Shown in pieces: positions 50,267 to 59,031 of a DNA stretch of 64,000 bases. The position numbers were made by a program, and so were the translations under genes. Below the pieces are notes generated by a model, which was not told the DNA's origin, ran no database searches, and saw only the letters and a program-made list of their open reading frames with translations. The DNA is taken from contig NZ_BAABJX010000065.1 in assembly GCF_039543525.1 (NCBI RefSeq), positions 1-64,000 on the forward strand, read 5' to 3'. Every line of letters begins with the position of its first letter. The first letter of the stretch is position 1. Source of the stretch: Algivirga pacifica. GTDB taxonomy: Bacteria > Bacteroidota > Bacteroidia > Cytophagales > Flammeovirgaceae.

Positions 50267-51538
50267 ATGGAGCGTATGCAAAACAACTTCACCAATACAA
50301 ATAGCAATCTACTGAAAGATACCCTGTTGGGTACGCAGTTCTTGTTTGTTGCCTTTGGGGCAACCGTACTTGTTCCCTTACTCATTGGCATAGACCCTGC
50401 CGTCGCACTTTTTACCGCAGGGGTCGGAACACTCATATTTCACTTGATTACCAAAGGCAAAGTCCCTGTATTTATTGGCAGTAGCTTTGCTTTTATTGCG
50501 CCAATTGTAGAAAGCACTAAGTTATACGGCTATGCCGGTACATTGTCAGGGTTGATAGCGGTCGGACTCGTTTATGGGATCGCTTCTGCCCTTGTCAAAG
50601 GATATGGACAAAAGATCATCGAGCGCTTCTTCCCTGCTGTCGTTGTGGGACCAGTAATTATGGTTATCGGTCTTTCTCTGGCACCTGTTGCTATCGACAT
50701 GGCCAAATCCAACTGGATTGTAGCAATTGCCTCATTAGCCACTGCGATCTTTGCAGTCGTTTACGGCAAAGGCATCCTAAAACTGATTCCTATTTTCGTC
50801 GGGATCATTGTCGGGTACTTCACGGCTTTTGGCCTTGGCATCGTAGACTTCACTCCTCTTAAAGAGGCCGCATGGTTCTCCTTCCCTGCCCTGACTGCTC
50901 CTGAGTTTAATTACCATGCCATCTTGTATATGATTCCGGTAGCCTTTGCTCCCCTAATTGAGCATATCGGTGACATGTATGCGATCAGTGCTGTAGCCAA
51001 GAAAGACTTTGTTAAAGAGCCAGGACTACACCGCACCATGCTTGGGGATGGGGTAGCCACTGCTGTTGCCGGATTCCTTGGTGGACCTCCGAACACAACT
51101 TACTCAGAAGTTACCGGAGCGATCTCTCTTACGAAAATCACCAATCCACGTATTCTAAGAATCTCGGCGATTGTGGCCGTCCTGTTCTCCCTGATCGGAA
51201 AAGTGAGTGGTTTGCTAAAAACCATTCCAACCTCAGTATTGGGCGGTATTATGATCCTCCTTTTCGGTATGATTACGAGTGTAGGGATCAAAACATTGGT
51301 AGAGTCACATACAGACTTTAACAAGACCAGAAATCAGGTAATTATCTCAGTAATCCTTACCATAGGTATTGGAGGGGCTGCCATCTCATTCGGCAACTTC
51401 TCACTTTCCGGTATTGGTTTGGCTTCACTGGTAGGTATTGTTCTTAACTTAATCCTACCGAAACACTCTGAGCCTCTACCAGAAAAAGAGGAGCTAGAGA
51501 AAATCGATGCTTTGGAAGAAGAAGGGATTGAGCAATAA
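50267..51538 (+). CDS. uraA: Uracil permease, NCS2 family
   Basis: The protein has 423 residues from the ATG at 50267, with 12-14 membrane segments. It shows NCS2 motifs: QFLFVAFGATVLVPLL at the N terminus, AFAPLIEHIGDMYAI (about 225-239, with the substrate-binding Glu), and GGPPNTTYSEVTGAISLTK (about 268-286, where the second Glu and NT pair match UraA). It imports uracil with protons across the inner membrane. The ATG at 50276 is an alternative start. A strong intrinsic terminator follows. Confidence 0.92.
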   Translation: MERMQNNFTNTNSNLLKDTLLGTQFLFVAFGATVLVPLLIGIDPAVALFTAGVGTLIFHLITKGKVPVFIGSSFAFIAPIVESTKLYGYAGTLSGLIAVGLVYGIASALVKGYGQKIIERFFPAVVVGPVIMVIGLSLAPVAIDMAKSNWIVAIASLATAIFAVVYGKGILKLIPIFVGIIVGYFTAFGLGIVDFTPLKEAAWFSFPALTAPEFNYHAILYMIPVAFAPLIEHIGDMYAISAVAKKDFVKEPGLHRTMLGDGVATAVAGFLGGPPNTTYSEVTGAISLTKITNPRILRISAIVAVLFSLIGKVSGLLKTIPTSVLGGIMILLFGMITSVGIKTLVESHTDFNKTRNQVIISVILTIGIGGAAISFGNFSLSGIGLASLVGIVLNLILPKHSEPLPEKEELEKIDALEEEGIEQ

Positions 51539-51557
51539 TAAAGCAGAATAATCTTTT

Positions 51558-51595
51558 AAAAAAAGGCTAGCCGTTGATCGGCTAGCCTTTTTTTT
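51558..51595. terminator. Intrinsic terminator after uraA
   Basis: Stem AAAAAAAGGCTAGCCG and its inverse with a five-base loop, followed by T8, 20 bases after the uraA stop. The A and T runs on both sides let it serve the convergent thiaminase-like gene as well. Confidence 0.92.
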
Positions 51596-51624
51596 ATGGA
51601 TGTCGTTCAGATCGCTTCCCCTCT

Positions 51625-52857
51625 TTACTGCGTCAACAACTCCTTATCCAGCTTTTCTCCTATTGTCCTCAAAGCATGATTTAATCCCATATCAGAAACA
51701 GGAATCGCCTTCTTAATAATCGGATAAAACTGTTTGTAAAGCGGGGCACTCTCCAGTAACTCATGGTCTGAATAGAGGTGCTCTTTAGCAGGTAGAATAT
51801 AACGGGGTGCCTCATTCCACCCGGGCATCAAGATGGACTTATAGGTCTCATCTTCCATCATAAACTGTATAAAGGTTTGGGCATCCTCCAGCTTTTGGTC
51901 CTTTACCTTAGCATCAATCACCAACAGGTCTACCCATCCGATAGGTGTTGAGCCATTATTAGAAATTGACCACTCCCCTACTTTAACCTCCTCGGTTTGC
52001 AGACAGCTATCTTCCAGAGAGCAAGATTGCAACTGCTCTGTCACCATATAATAACTTGCTTCCGCATACCCCACATACACACGCCCTTCCTTCTTTGTAA
52101 ACTCCCTTGCATAATATCCCAAGCGATTGTGGTAATTATCTATTCTACCCAAGCTATCTGCTGTTAATGCAAGCAATCTATTCAAGTTGTTTACGGCTGT
52201 GGTATTGATATGATCAGACGATAAGTAAGACTTTGCCGATTCATAATCCTCCAGTTCGTCAAAAAGCGCATCCAGGTAGAGTTCTCCAATGGTAGAACTC
52301 CCCTTTAGGTCGATCAATAAACCGTCTTTGGATGAGCTATTTTCCAATACTTTTTCTAACTCATCCAAGTTAGAAACGTTATCAACTTCCTGGTCGCCCT
52401 TTTTGTAATACATAAAGTTTCCACAAACCCAATGAGGGACCCCATACCAGCTACTGTCCTTTACGGCGATACTAGCCATCGGAAGATAGTCTTCCATACG
52501 TTGCTGATACGTAGCAGGAATCTTTTGGATTTTGCCACTTTGGATAAACTCTTCCAGAAAAACACAGTCCAGCTCATACACATCCGCTTCGTCAAAGCTG
52601 ATCCCCTTTCTGTTGACACTATCCTGTGAGTAATAATCGACCGTATTCAGTTGAATCTGCAGGTTGATTTCCGGATGCTTTTCTTCAAAAGCTCTTTCTA
52701 TCTTCCAATACAGATCACTGGCATTCGGCAAATAAGGATATAAGGAAACTACTAAGTCCCTTCTTCGCTGCATTAGTGTGTCCTGAGCGACAGCTTCTCC
52801 AATAAAAAAACTAAGGAAGGTGACAATAAGGAAGGTGCCTTTGATCAAATTTTTCAT
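51625..52857 (-). CDS. Exported thiaminase I (thiamine pyridinylase) homologue
   Basis: The 410-residue protein has a signal peptide (about 1-25, AVAQ) and aligns by eye with thiaminase I along its length: VSLYPYLPNASDLYWKIE (37-54) at the start of the domain, DVYELDCVFLEEF (92-104), YGVPHWVCGNFMYYKKGD (138-155) with Cys145 at the place of the catalytic nucleophile, and YVGYAE (261-266) with Glu266 at the place of the catalytic base. Thiaminase I replaces the thiazole of thiamine with a nucleophile, freeing hydroxyethylthiazole. The fold is that of periplasmic binding proteins, so a non-catalytic thiamine binder is the alternative; no ABC permease is nearby. It lies downstream of a TonB receptor gene. 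Confidence 0.8.
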   Translation of the reverse strand: MKNLIKGTFLIVTFLSFFIGEAVAQDTLMQRRRDLVVSLYPYLPNASDLYWKIERAFEEKHPEINLQIQLNTVDYYSQDSVNRKGISFDEADVYELDCVFLEEFIQSGKIQKIPATYQQRMEDYLPMASIAVKDSSWYGVPHWVCGNFMYYKKGDQEVDNVSNLDELEKVLENSSSKDGLLIDLKGSSTIGELYLDALFDELEDYESAKSYLSSDHINTTAVNNLNRLLALTADSLGRIDNYHNRLGYYAREFTKKEGRVYVGYAEASYYMVTEQLQSCSLEDSCLQTEEVKVGEWSISNNGSTPIGWVDLLVIDAKVKDQKLEDAQTFIQFMMEDETYKSILMPGWNEAPRYILPAKEHLYSDHELLESAPLYKQFYPIIKKAIPVSDMGLNHALRTIGEKLDKELLTQ

Positions 52858-52920
52858 CGTATTTATCGTCTTTAGAAGCTACATAGACCTGTATTTAATA
52901 CACCAATCTTTAGTGATTAA

Positions 52921-53137
52921 TTAAGTTTGAATAAATAACCGACAGTTGAGGCGACTTGCGTCGCTGGTTGAGTAGCACTGCGTGCCGTTGAGATGTGCTC
53001 CGCACGTTGAGATATAGCACACGTTAAAAACTCAACAGTGCAAAGCACTACTCAACGGAGCGAAGCTCCACTCAACGGCACGCAGTGCCCTCAACAAAGC
53101 TATTTAGTAGTATGACGATTATTTATTCAAACTTAAT
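52921..53137. repeat. MITE-like modular palindrome, copy E2
   Basis: Terminal inverted repeats TTAAGTTTGAATAAATAACC (52921-) and CGATTATTTATTCAAACTTA (53117-) match with one mismatch over 21 bases. Inside are small hairpins (GGCAC/TGC/GTGCC type, GGAGC/GAA/GCTCC type) separated by GTTGAG words, as in E1 at 46433. It fills the 304-base gap between the TonB receptor gene and the thiaminase-like gene, so those two may not be a simple operon. Confidence 0.85.
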
Positions 53138-53161
53138 AGCTACGACCAGTTTCTACACAAA

Positions 53162-55153
53162 TTAAAAACTATACTGCACGGACGTATAAAAGTTCATTGG
53201 TGCCTGTACAAAGTATTTTGTACTGCCATCATAGTCTACATATCCCTGATTGAAATATTCCGTATTGGTGATATTATTCAAGAATAGGGAAACCTGTAAT
53301 TTATTGAAGTTGTAACTTGCTCTACTATTCACCAAAACATATCCCTCTACCTTTTCGCTATTGGCAAAATCAATATAAGAAGCATCCTGATATCTGGCCG
53401 ATACCCCTAAGGTGAAGTTGTTGTTATGGTATACGACTTCCTGATTGACAATCACTGCTGGTGTCAATATTGGACTGAAGGTCTCCGATTGTTCTTTTAT
53501 TCTACTATAGTTGAACGAAGAGTTATTGATTAATGAAAAGTTTTCATTGATCTTATAGGCAGCCGTTAGTTCTGCTCCTGTTCGAATACTTTTCTCCACA
53601 TTATTGGTCAACGCCAATCCGTTAGGGCCAAATTTACCATCCAACACGATTTCATTTTGGAAATCCATGTAGTAAAGATTGAAGTTAACATTCAACTTTT
53701 GAGCCTGATACCTGAATCCTAGTTCCTGATCAATCACATACTCTGCCTCCGTATTAAATAGCAGTGGATTTCCTGACTCGTCAGCCAGTAAATCGTCATT
53801 TCCTCCGAACATATCATTTCGTGTAGGCTCTCTTCCTGTGCCTCCGACACTGTAGTACAAGGTTGAATTGCTGTTCAAAGTAGCACTAATACCCGCTTTT
53901 GGACTGATAAAATCCCAATCCAATTTTTCAAAAGGAATCGCTCCTTCGTAATCAAAGGTTACATAACGGTATTGGATATCGGCAAAAAATGTCAACCAAT
54001 TGACCTTATATTCTGCTTTGGTGAAGACGCTCACTTCATTTTTGAAGCCGGTATTCTTGTACAGCTGACCTAGTTCTTTTTCACTTCCTATATGTCTTTT
54101 ATTATATAGGTTTCCGTGAAATCCTGTTGTCCAGGAAAGGCGATCTCTTGTGTACGTATAATTACTAAAAGCCCCTACAAGATCTGACTCAAAGGCATAA
54201 TTGTACAGCTCCTCTGTAGATGGAAATCCTAGGAAATTATTAAAATCAAAGTCATAATCCCCTTTCAGATAAGTATAGTATACACTGGACTCCAGAAAAG
54301 AAGAAGGGCTGATTTGCCAAGTGTTTTGCACTTGCGCAAGGCCTTGGAAAACTCGGTCTGTTTCCTGCTCTGCATTCGCATTGGTTCTTCTATCGATATT
54401 GATCAGGGAGTCGCTCACTCCTAACCAAGCCATACCGTTTCGTTGCTGTCCTGCCAACACACTCATTTTCCAGGTCGACTTTTCCTTAAAAATCCCTCCC
54501 TTCATAAAAATGGAGCTCGAATTGTTGGAAGCGTGATATTTATACCCATCCGAATAAACTTGAGACGCTCTCACATAAAAGGCTTTGTTATTTTTCACTC
54601 CACTGTTGTACTCTCCAAAAGCTCTTAAGCTATTGAAAGAACCATAGCCTAATCCTACTGTAGCTTTTTTGGGGTCGCGTAGATTAGGCGAGTACAGCTG
54701 TACACTACCTCCATAACTTGCCACGCCATTTTGGGATAGTCCAACGCCTCTTTGGATTTGAATCTTACTGACTGAATTAAGTAAATCAGGGTAATTGGAT
54801 AGATAAGTTCCTTGATCTTGGGGATCATTCAACGGAACACCGTCAAACGTCATATTGATTCTTACCTGATCAATTCCCCTTAATCTAAAGTACGAATATC
54901 CCTGAGAGCCACCTCCATCAGAATAGTTGGTAACAGAAGGTGTTTCGGCCAGTAAAAAGGATGGTTCCTGCCCTACCGATTTTAGCTTCAGTTCTGCTGA
55001 TTTTATATTCTGGTAAGTGACCGGCGTTTTTTGATCTGCCTGATAATTGATGATTACTTCCTCCAATTGTTTCGCGGTATCAAGAGCGATCTCTTGTGCA
55101 AACATTTGGGTACTCATAAGTACTGTAAACAGTACAGCTATAAAGTTTTTCAT
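53162..55153 (-). CDS. TonB-dependent outer-membrane receptor (candidate thiamine-linked)
   Basis: From the ATG at 55153 the protein has 663 residues: signal peptide (about 1-19, FAQ), a TonB-box-like LEEVIINY (about 25-32), a plug domain (about 35-155; YSYFRLRGIDQVRINMTFDGVPL) and a barrel ending in SVQYSF. It lacks the carboxypeptidase-regulatory-like N-terminal domain of the other two receptors here. Cargo is unknown; the exported thiaminase homologue just downstream suggests thiamine or a thiamine derivative (inference). A -7 box at 55199-55206 gives a leader of about 40 bases, too short for a TPP riboswitch. Confidence 0.85.
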   Translation of the reverse strand: MKNFIAVLFTVLMSTQMFAQEIALDTAKQLEEVIINYQADQKTPVTYQNIKSAELKLKSVGQEPSFLLAETPSVTNYSDGGGSQGYSYFRLRGIDQVRINMTFDGVPLNDPQDQGTYLSNYPDLLNSVSKIQIQRGVGLSQNGVASYGGSVQLYSPNLRDPKKATVGLGYGSFNSLRAFGEYNSGVKNNKAFYVRASQVYSDGYKYHASNNSSSIFMKGGIFKEKSTWKMSVLAGQQRNGMAWLGVSDSLINIDRRTNANAEQETDRVFQGLAQVQNTWQISPSSFLESSVYYTYLKGDYDFDFNNFLGFPSTEELYNYAFESDLVGAFSNYTYTRDRLSWTTGFHGNLYNKRHIGSEKELGQLYKNTGFKNEVSVFTKAEYKVNWLTFFADIQYRYVTFDYEGAIPFEKLDWDFISPKAGISATLNSNSTLYYSVGGTGREPTRNDMFGGNDDLLADESGNPLLFNTEAEYVIDQELGFRYQAQKLNVNFNLYYMDFQNEIVLDGKFGPNGLALTNNVEKSIRTGAELTAAYKINENFSLINNSSFNYSRIKEQSETFSPILTPAVIVNQEVVYHNNNFTLGVSARYQDASYIDFANSEKVEGYVLVNSRASYNFNKLQVSLFLNNITNTEYFNQGYVDYDGSTKYFVQAPMNFYTSVQYSF

Positions 55154-55198
55154 TACTGTTAGTTCTGACAATTACGGATTGAAAGTGTTTGTTTGCCG

Positions 55199-55206
55199 CA
55201 AAAATA
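55199..55206 (-). promoter_or_regulatory. -7 box of the TonB receptor gene
   Basis: On the minus strand this reads TATTTTTG, matching TAnnTTTG, 45 bases before the ATG at 55153. No riboswitch-like conserved bases were seen in the leader. Confidence 0.55.
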
Positions 55207-55249
55207 TCAGAATTTTATAAAAAACACTAAACACCTCTTGATTCCTCCA

Positions 55250-55380
55250 CTAGTCGTAAGCTCCTGCTTACGACTTAAAAGCGCTTTTATCAAGGCTCCA
55301 GCCTCGTATCACGTATAGTACTCGAGGCTAGAGCCTCAATAAAAACGCTGATGGGTCATAGGAAAATCCTACGACCAGTT
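55250..55380. repeat. Three-hairpin element, second copy
   Basis: This copy matches the element at 10987-11108 in order: GTCGTAAGC/TCCT/GCTTACGAC, a long imperfect stem around CGAGGCT, and the GTAGGA/AAA/TCCTAC hairpin. The long stem has several substitutions on both sides. It follows the 3' end of the minus-strand NAD(P)H oxidoreductase gene by 19 bases. Confidence 0.75.
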
Positions 55381-55398
55381 ATAGAATTAATATGTATA

Positions 55399-55971
55399 CT
55401 AGAAAAGCTTTTCCACCTTTTTCAAAAATCCTGATCTCTTTTCATCCTTTCCTGAAGAGGTTTGCCCGTGGTTCAACCACTGTACTTTTTTTAATCCAAT
55501 CCCTTTTAGGGAAGCTTTTATAAACGTTTTCTTAATGGTATTTCCTCCTAATAGTGTTAAGTACCATGTTGGCACCTCTGAGGTCGTAATCACTTTGGTT
55601 TTCTTGATATGTGTCAAAAGTCCTTTAAGTCCTGTCTTTGTTTCCACATAAGAGAAATCCTTCAACATTACTTTATCAATAAAACCCTTAAGAATAGCTG
55701 GAATATCATACCACCAGATTGGAAAGACAAAAATCAACTCTTCCGTATTTTTCAACATCTCCTGATACTTGATCACCAATTCATCCGTCGTTTGCCCTTT
55801 AGCGTATAACGCAAGATCTTTCTCTCTTAACACAGGGTCAAAGTTATCCTTATTCAAATCAATTACTTGGTATTCTTTGGAGTTAGCTTCCAATTTATTC
55901 GTAATCGTATCTAGAATCGCTTTGTTAAAACTACCATGCCAAGGGTGTGCAAATACTATCGTCGTTTTCAT
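55399..55971 (-). CDS. NAD(P)H oxidoreductase, flavodoxin-2 family
   Basis: The 190-residue protein has the flavodoxin_2/quinone reductase pattern: VFAHPWHGSFNKAI (about 6-19, FMN/FAD phosphate loop), LIFVFPIWWYDIPAILKGFIDKV (about 80-102) and a C-terminal helix. It would reduce quinones or similar compounds with NAD(P)H in the cytoplasm. The Crp/Fnr-family gene directly upstream on the same strand is a usual partner and may regulate it. Confidence 0.88.
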   Translation of the reverse strand: MKTTIVFAHPWHGSFNKAILDTITNKLEANSKEYQVIDLNKDNFDPVLREKDLALYAKGQTTDELVIKYQEMLKNTEELIFVFPIWWYDIPAILKGFIDKVMLKDFSYVETKTGLKGLLTHIKKTKVITTSEVPTWYLTLLGGNTIKKTFIKASLKGIGLKKVQWLNHGQTSSGKDEKRSGFLKKVEKLF

Positions 55972-56038
55972 AACTATTTTATTTCATTATTATGAAGCAA
56001 AATTATAGTATTCCCCTAAGAGCTTATAGGACAAATGT

Positions 56039-56614
56039 CTAAAAGGATTTTTTTGATCTCAGTCTACTAAGATGACGTTGGGTTATACCTAAATAAGACG
56101 CCAGGTACTTCAAGGGGATATGCTGTAAATAGTCCGGATAATTATTGATCAGATCCTCATACCTTTTCTCTGCCGTTTCTTTCTGCAACAGCAACATACG
56201 CTTCTCCATCTCCAGATAAGAACCCTCTGCCAATACTTTAGAAAAACGCAACCAATTTTCGCTGGATTCCTCCAAACGGATAAAATCATCCTTATTGATC
56301 ACCCATAATGTTACCTCTGTAATGGCCTGAATACTCTCAAAGGTTTTCTGTTGGGTAAGCCAGGAAGAGTAAGCTGCTGATAGAGTTCCCGGAAAAGCCA
56401 AGCAATAGGTGACCTCTTCCTCCTTACTGGAGACATAATAATGTCTTAATATACCGGATACAATAAACCCTACCTTCTTACACACCTGTCCTTCACGAAT
56501 AAAGTAATCACCTTTCTGAAGTTTAAGAGGTTTAAAGTAATTAGGCATCGCTTTAATTTCCTCTTCTGAAAAAATATTGACACCTCTTAGATATGCTTCC
56601 AGTTGTTTATTCAT
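56039..56614 (-). CDS. Crp/Fnr-family transcriptional regulator
   Basis: From the ATG at 56614 the protein has 191 residues: a cyclic-nucleotide-binding-like beta-roll (about 10-125) and a C-terminal winged helix (about 140-190) with IPLKYLASYLGITQRHLSRLR. This short Crp/Fnr type is common in Bacteroidota and its ligand is usually unknown; no Fnr-type Fe-S cysteine set is present. The frame extends 15 codons upstream from a GTG, but the ATG start matches family length. Confidence 0.88.
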   Translation of the reverse strand: MNKQLEAYLRGVNIFSEEEIKAMPNYFKPLKLQKGDYFIREGQVCKKVGFIVSGILRHYYVSSKEEEVTYCLAFPGTLSAAYSSWLTQQKTFESIQAITEVTLWVINKDDFIRLEESSENWLRFSKVLAEGSYLEMEKRMLLLQKETAEKRYEDLINNYPDYLQHIPLKYLASYLGITQRHLSRLRSKKSF

Positions 56615-56664
56615 GGGTATATATTCAGGTAGAATTTGAATGGGTGTTTTTCCCTCCACTCTTC

Positions 56665-56766
56665 ACTAGTCGTAAGCAGGAGCCTCGATAAAAACGCTGG
56701 TTGGTCGTAGGAAAATCCTACGACCAGTTGTTGGGCTGATGGATCGTAGGAAAATCCTACGACTAG
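56665..56766. repeat. Three-hairpin element, internally deleted copy
   Basis: The left end AGTCGTAAGC joins directly to AGGAGCCTCGATAAAAACGC, so the centre of the element (compare 10987-11108) is missing. The GTCGTAGGA/AAA/TCCTACGAC hairpin follows and is then repeated once more at about 56742-56762. It lies at the 3' end of thiE on the minus strand. Confidence 0.7.
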
Positions 56767-56794
56767 TTTTCTGGTATATAATCAGCCTTTCAAC

Positions 56795-57424
56795 CTAAAT
56801 GGATAGCACTTTCCTTAATTCCCGGGTAGCATTTTCCGGATTATCCGCTTTAGAAATGGCCGATACAACCGCAATACCGTCAGAGCCATTGGTCATCACT
56901 TCTGCAGCATTCCCTTTATCGACACCACCTATGCTTACAATAGGTTTTGAAGATACTTCCCGGATCACTTTCAACCCTTCGATTCCTAAAGGAGGGTCCA
57001 AGTCTGCCGTTTTGGTAAACGTCCCAAAAATAGGAGATAGCCCTATATAGTCTACTGCTAAAGCATTGGCTTCATGCGCTTGCTGTACATTACTCACTGA
57101 CAGGCCTATAATCTTGTTCGCCTGCAGTAACTCTCTGGCCATGGCAACGGGCAAATCCTTTTGACCAATATGCACCCCATGGGCATCCACTGCCAGCGCA
57201 ATATCTATTCTATCGTTGACAATTAATGGAATACCGTACAAATCACATAGCCTTTTCGACTCTACTGCTCGATGGTAAAAAGCCCTGGTATGCAACTGCT
57301 TTTCCCTGAGCTGAACAATCGTCGTACCTCCTTTTAAGGTTGCTTCCAAAATCTCAAAAAACGCATTATCATCCGTGATTCTATCATCCGTGACATACAT
57401 TAAAGAGTAGTCTATTATACTCAT
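56795..57424 (-). CDS. thiE: Thiamine-phosphate synthase
   Basis: The 209-residue TIM-barrel protein has the ThiE motifs VQLREKQL (about 36-43), VNDRIDIALAVDAHGVHIGQKDLP (about 67-90, quoted in part as VNDRID and HIGQKDLP), IGLSVSN, YIGLSPIFGTFTK (about 125-137) and SIGGV. It joins HMP pyrophosphate and thiazole phosphate to thiamine phosphate. Its start codon overlaps the thiM stop (ATGA), so the two salvage enzymes are coupled. Confidence 0.95.
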   Translation of the reverse strand: MSIIDYSLMYVTDDRITDDNAFFEILEATLKGGTTIVQLREKQLHTRAFYHRAVESKRLCDLYGIPLIVNDRIDIALAVDAHGVHIGQKDLPVAMARELLQANKIIGLSVSNVQQAHEANALAVDYIGLSPIFGTFTKTADLDPPLGIEGLKVIREVSSKPIVSIGGVDKGNAAEVMTNGSDGIAVVSAISKADNPENATRELRKVLSI

Positions 57425-58182
57425 GCTTCCTGAAGGATTTGGTATAAACTATCTAAAAAGTTCATTTGGAAACTTCCAGGACCTTTCGCAATTGCTGCTG
57501 TTCTGCTTCCTGCCTCACTCATCAGTTCCATGGCCGCGACGGCTGCTTGATGCCTATCCTCTTCCACGGCAATGCAAGCCCCCACAATACTCGTAGAGGT
57601 ACACCCCATACCGGTCACTCTCGTCATCATTGGACTTCCTCCTTCTACCTCACTCACCTTATCTTGTGTGATGATATAATCCACGGCACCACTAATCACA
57701 ACGGTATTGTTTAGTTCTTTCGATAGGCTTTTTGCTGCCTCAATGGCATCCTGAGAATCCATCGTACTATCTACACCTTTGGAACTGCCCGTCACTTGTG
57801 CCAATGCCATAATCTCAGAAGCATTTCCACGGATCACCTCAGGGGTAGCTGCTTCTATAATTCTCTTGGCGGTTTCCATTCTATATTTTGAGGCACCAAC
57901 CCCTACCGGGTCAAACACACAAGGAGTACCCGTTTCTTTCGCTTTCTTAATGGCTAATACCATGGCCTCCACCCACTTTTCACTGAGCGTCCCCATATTG
58001 ATCACCAAAGAAGAGGAGATGGAAACCATATCTTCCATTTCTTGAGGAGCATGCGCCATAATAGGAGATGCACCTATAGCCAATAAAGCATTCGCCGTAT
58101 TGTTCATGACCACATAGTTGGTGATATTATGAACGATAGGAGACTGCTCCTTAAGCTTCTTGATTACTGATGTATTTTTCAT
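57421..58182 (-). CDS. thiM: Hydroxyethylthiazole kinase
   Basis: From the ATG at 58182 the protein has 253 residues with the ribokinase-like ThiM motifs SPIVHNITNYVVMNNTANALLAIGASPIM (about 13-41, quoted in part as VHNITNYVVMN), VFDPVGVGASKYR (about 109-121), GNASEI and TGMGCTSTSIVGA near 195. It phosphorylates hydroxyethylthiazole, the product that thiaminase I frees from thiamine, for use by ThiE. The frame runs 46 codons further upstream, but that part is unlike ThiM and overlaps a repeat. No TPP riboswitch was recognised upstream. Confidence 0.94.
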   Translation of the reverse strand: MKNTSVIKKLKEQSPIVHNITNYVVMNNTANALLAIGASPIMAHAPQEMEDMVSISSSLVINMGTLSEKWVEAMVLAIKKAKETGTPCVFDPVGVGASKYRMETAKRIIEAATPEVIRGNASEIMALAQVTGSSKGVDSTMDSQDAIEAAKSLSKELNNTVVISGAVDYIITQDKVSEVEGGSPMMTRVTGMGCTSTSIVGACIAVEEDRHQAAVAAMELMSEAGSRTAAIAKGPGSFQMNFLDSLYQILQEA

Positions 58183-58327
58183 ATTATGGTTAATTTTTGT
58201 GCAAGGTAGTAAGAAATTTTGTGAAGCGTTGGAAGGCCGTCTTACTTCTATGGACTTTCGGGTTTCTCTTGTCGTGGTCTGCGGAATCATATATCCTTCT
58301 AATCTCTGCAGCTGAAACAACCGGCTC

Positions 58328-58402
58328 AGGCTTGTACAACTGGAGCGAGGACGCTCCTATTATGCTTGAGGTCCTAGCGAGGACGCTAGGACCAGTATTT
58401 AG
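58328..58402. repeat. AGGACGC hairpin element, partial copy
   Basis: Hairpins GGAGCG/AGGA/CGCTCC and GGTCCTAGCG/AGGA/CGCTAGGACC stand in a row. They are the right-hand part of the about 130-base element found complete at 59668-59800 and 62301-62435. It lies beside the 3' end of the minus-strand lipoprotein gene. Confidence 0.75.
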
Positions 58403-58403
58403 A

Positions 58404-58841
58404 CTAGTAATAAAACCGTACTTTCTCGTATACGTGTATATTCAGTAAACTGTCCTTATAATATCTTACTCCTATAAAGTTAGTATTACTGTCCAGGTCA
58501 ATGAATACTACTGGGCCATTATTAATACTTATATAAGCATACTTCGCCGTATCCGGTACCTGCAAGTGATTCGCTAATCCCAATACAGCTCTAGTTTCTA
58601 AAATCTCTTCTTCAAATACCTGGTTTTGATTATAAGCATAAGCCACCAAGTCCTTCTCAAAATTGTGTTCAAAGAATATTAGTTTAGGACTATTTCGCTT
58701 TATCCTATCTGCGTTTGACTTATTAGGATATGCTTTATGGGTTGTACGAATAGCATATTCCGTATGTTCCTTTTTAGTTTCTGTACAAGAAAAAATCAAC
58801 AGTAACAGATATCCTGAAAGGGTTCTACTTATAGTTCTCAT
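58404..58841 (-). CDS. Small predicted lipoprotein of unknown function
   Basis: From the ATG at 58841 the protein has 145 residues with an N-terminal lipobox LLIFSC (about 13-18) and a soluble domain with no recognised family. The frame extends upstream, but the downstream ATG gives a proper lipoprotein signal. It lies between thiM and another unknown gene and has no evident functional partner. The 133 bases after the next gene upstream (58899-59031) show nothing recognisable. Confidence 0.55.
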   Translation of the reverse strand: MRTISRTLSGYLLLLIFSCTETKKEHTEYAIRTTHKAYPNKSNADRIKRNSPKLIFFEHNFEKDLVAYAYNQNQVFEEEILETRAVLGLANHLQVPDTAKYAYISINNGPVVFIDLDSNTNFIGVRYYKDSLLNIHVYEKVRFYY

Positions 58842-59031
58842 AAGATAAGTCTTTAAGAGCTTTTTGAAATAATGATTCAGACGGGTTTGGGGGTACAAAC
58901 CCGTCCGTTAACTTTTCTATTTCTCCAGCAATTTGTAACACCTCCACCTCAAGCCAATTTGTCAATCCTCAAACCTGTAATAAGCGATATTACACTTCAC
59001 GGCATCTCCTATCTTAGGCCATTTTGAGTAT

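Noticed and set aside
51625..52857. ABC sugar-binding lipoprotein
   Set aside because: No lipobox, no ABC permease genes nearby, and the Cys and Glu positions match thiaminase I instead; kept only as the alternative.
52921..53137. Insertion sequence with a transposase
   Set aside because: No open reading frame inside any of the inverted-repeat elements; they are at most non-autonomous.
58183..58330. Possible TPP riboswitch before thiM (a GCAGAGATTAGAAGGATA-like stretch on the minus strand)
   Set aside because: The conserved CUGAGA and ACCUGAUCUGGAUAAUGCC elements are not both present, and the spacing does not match the aptamer.
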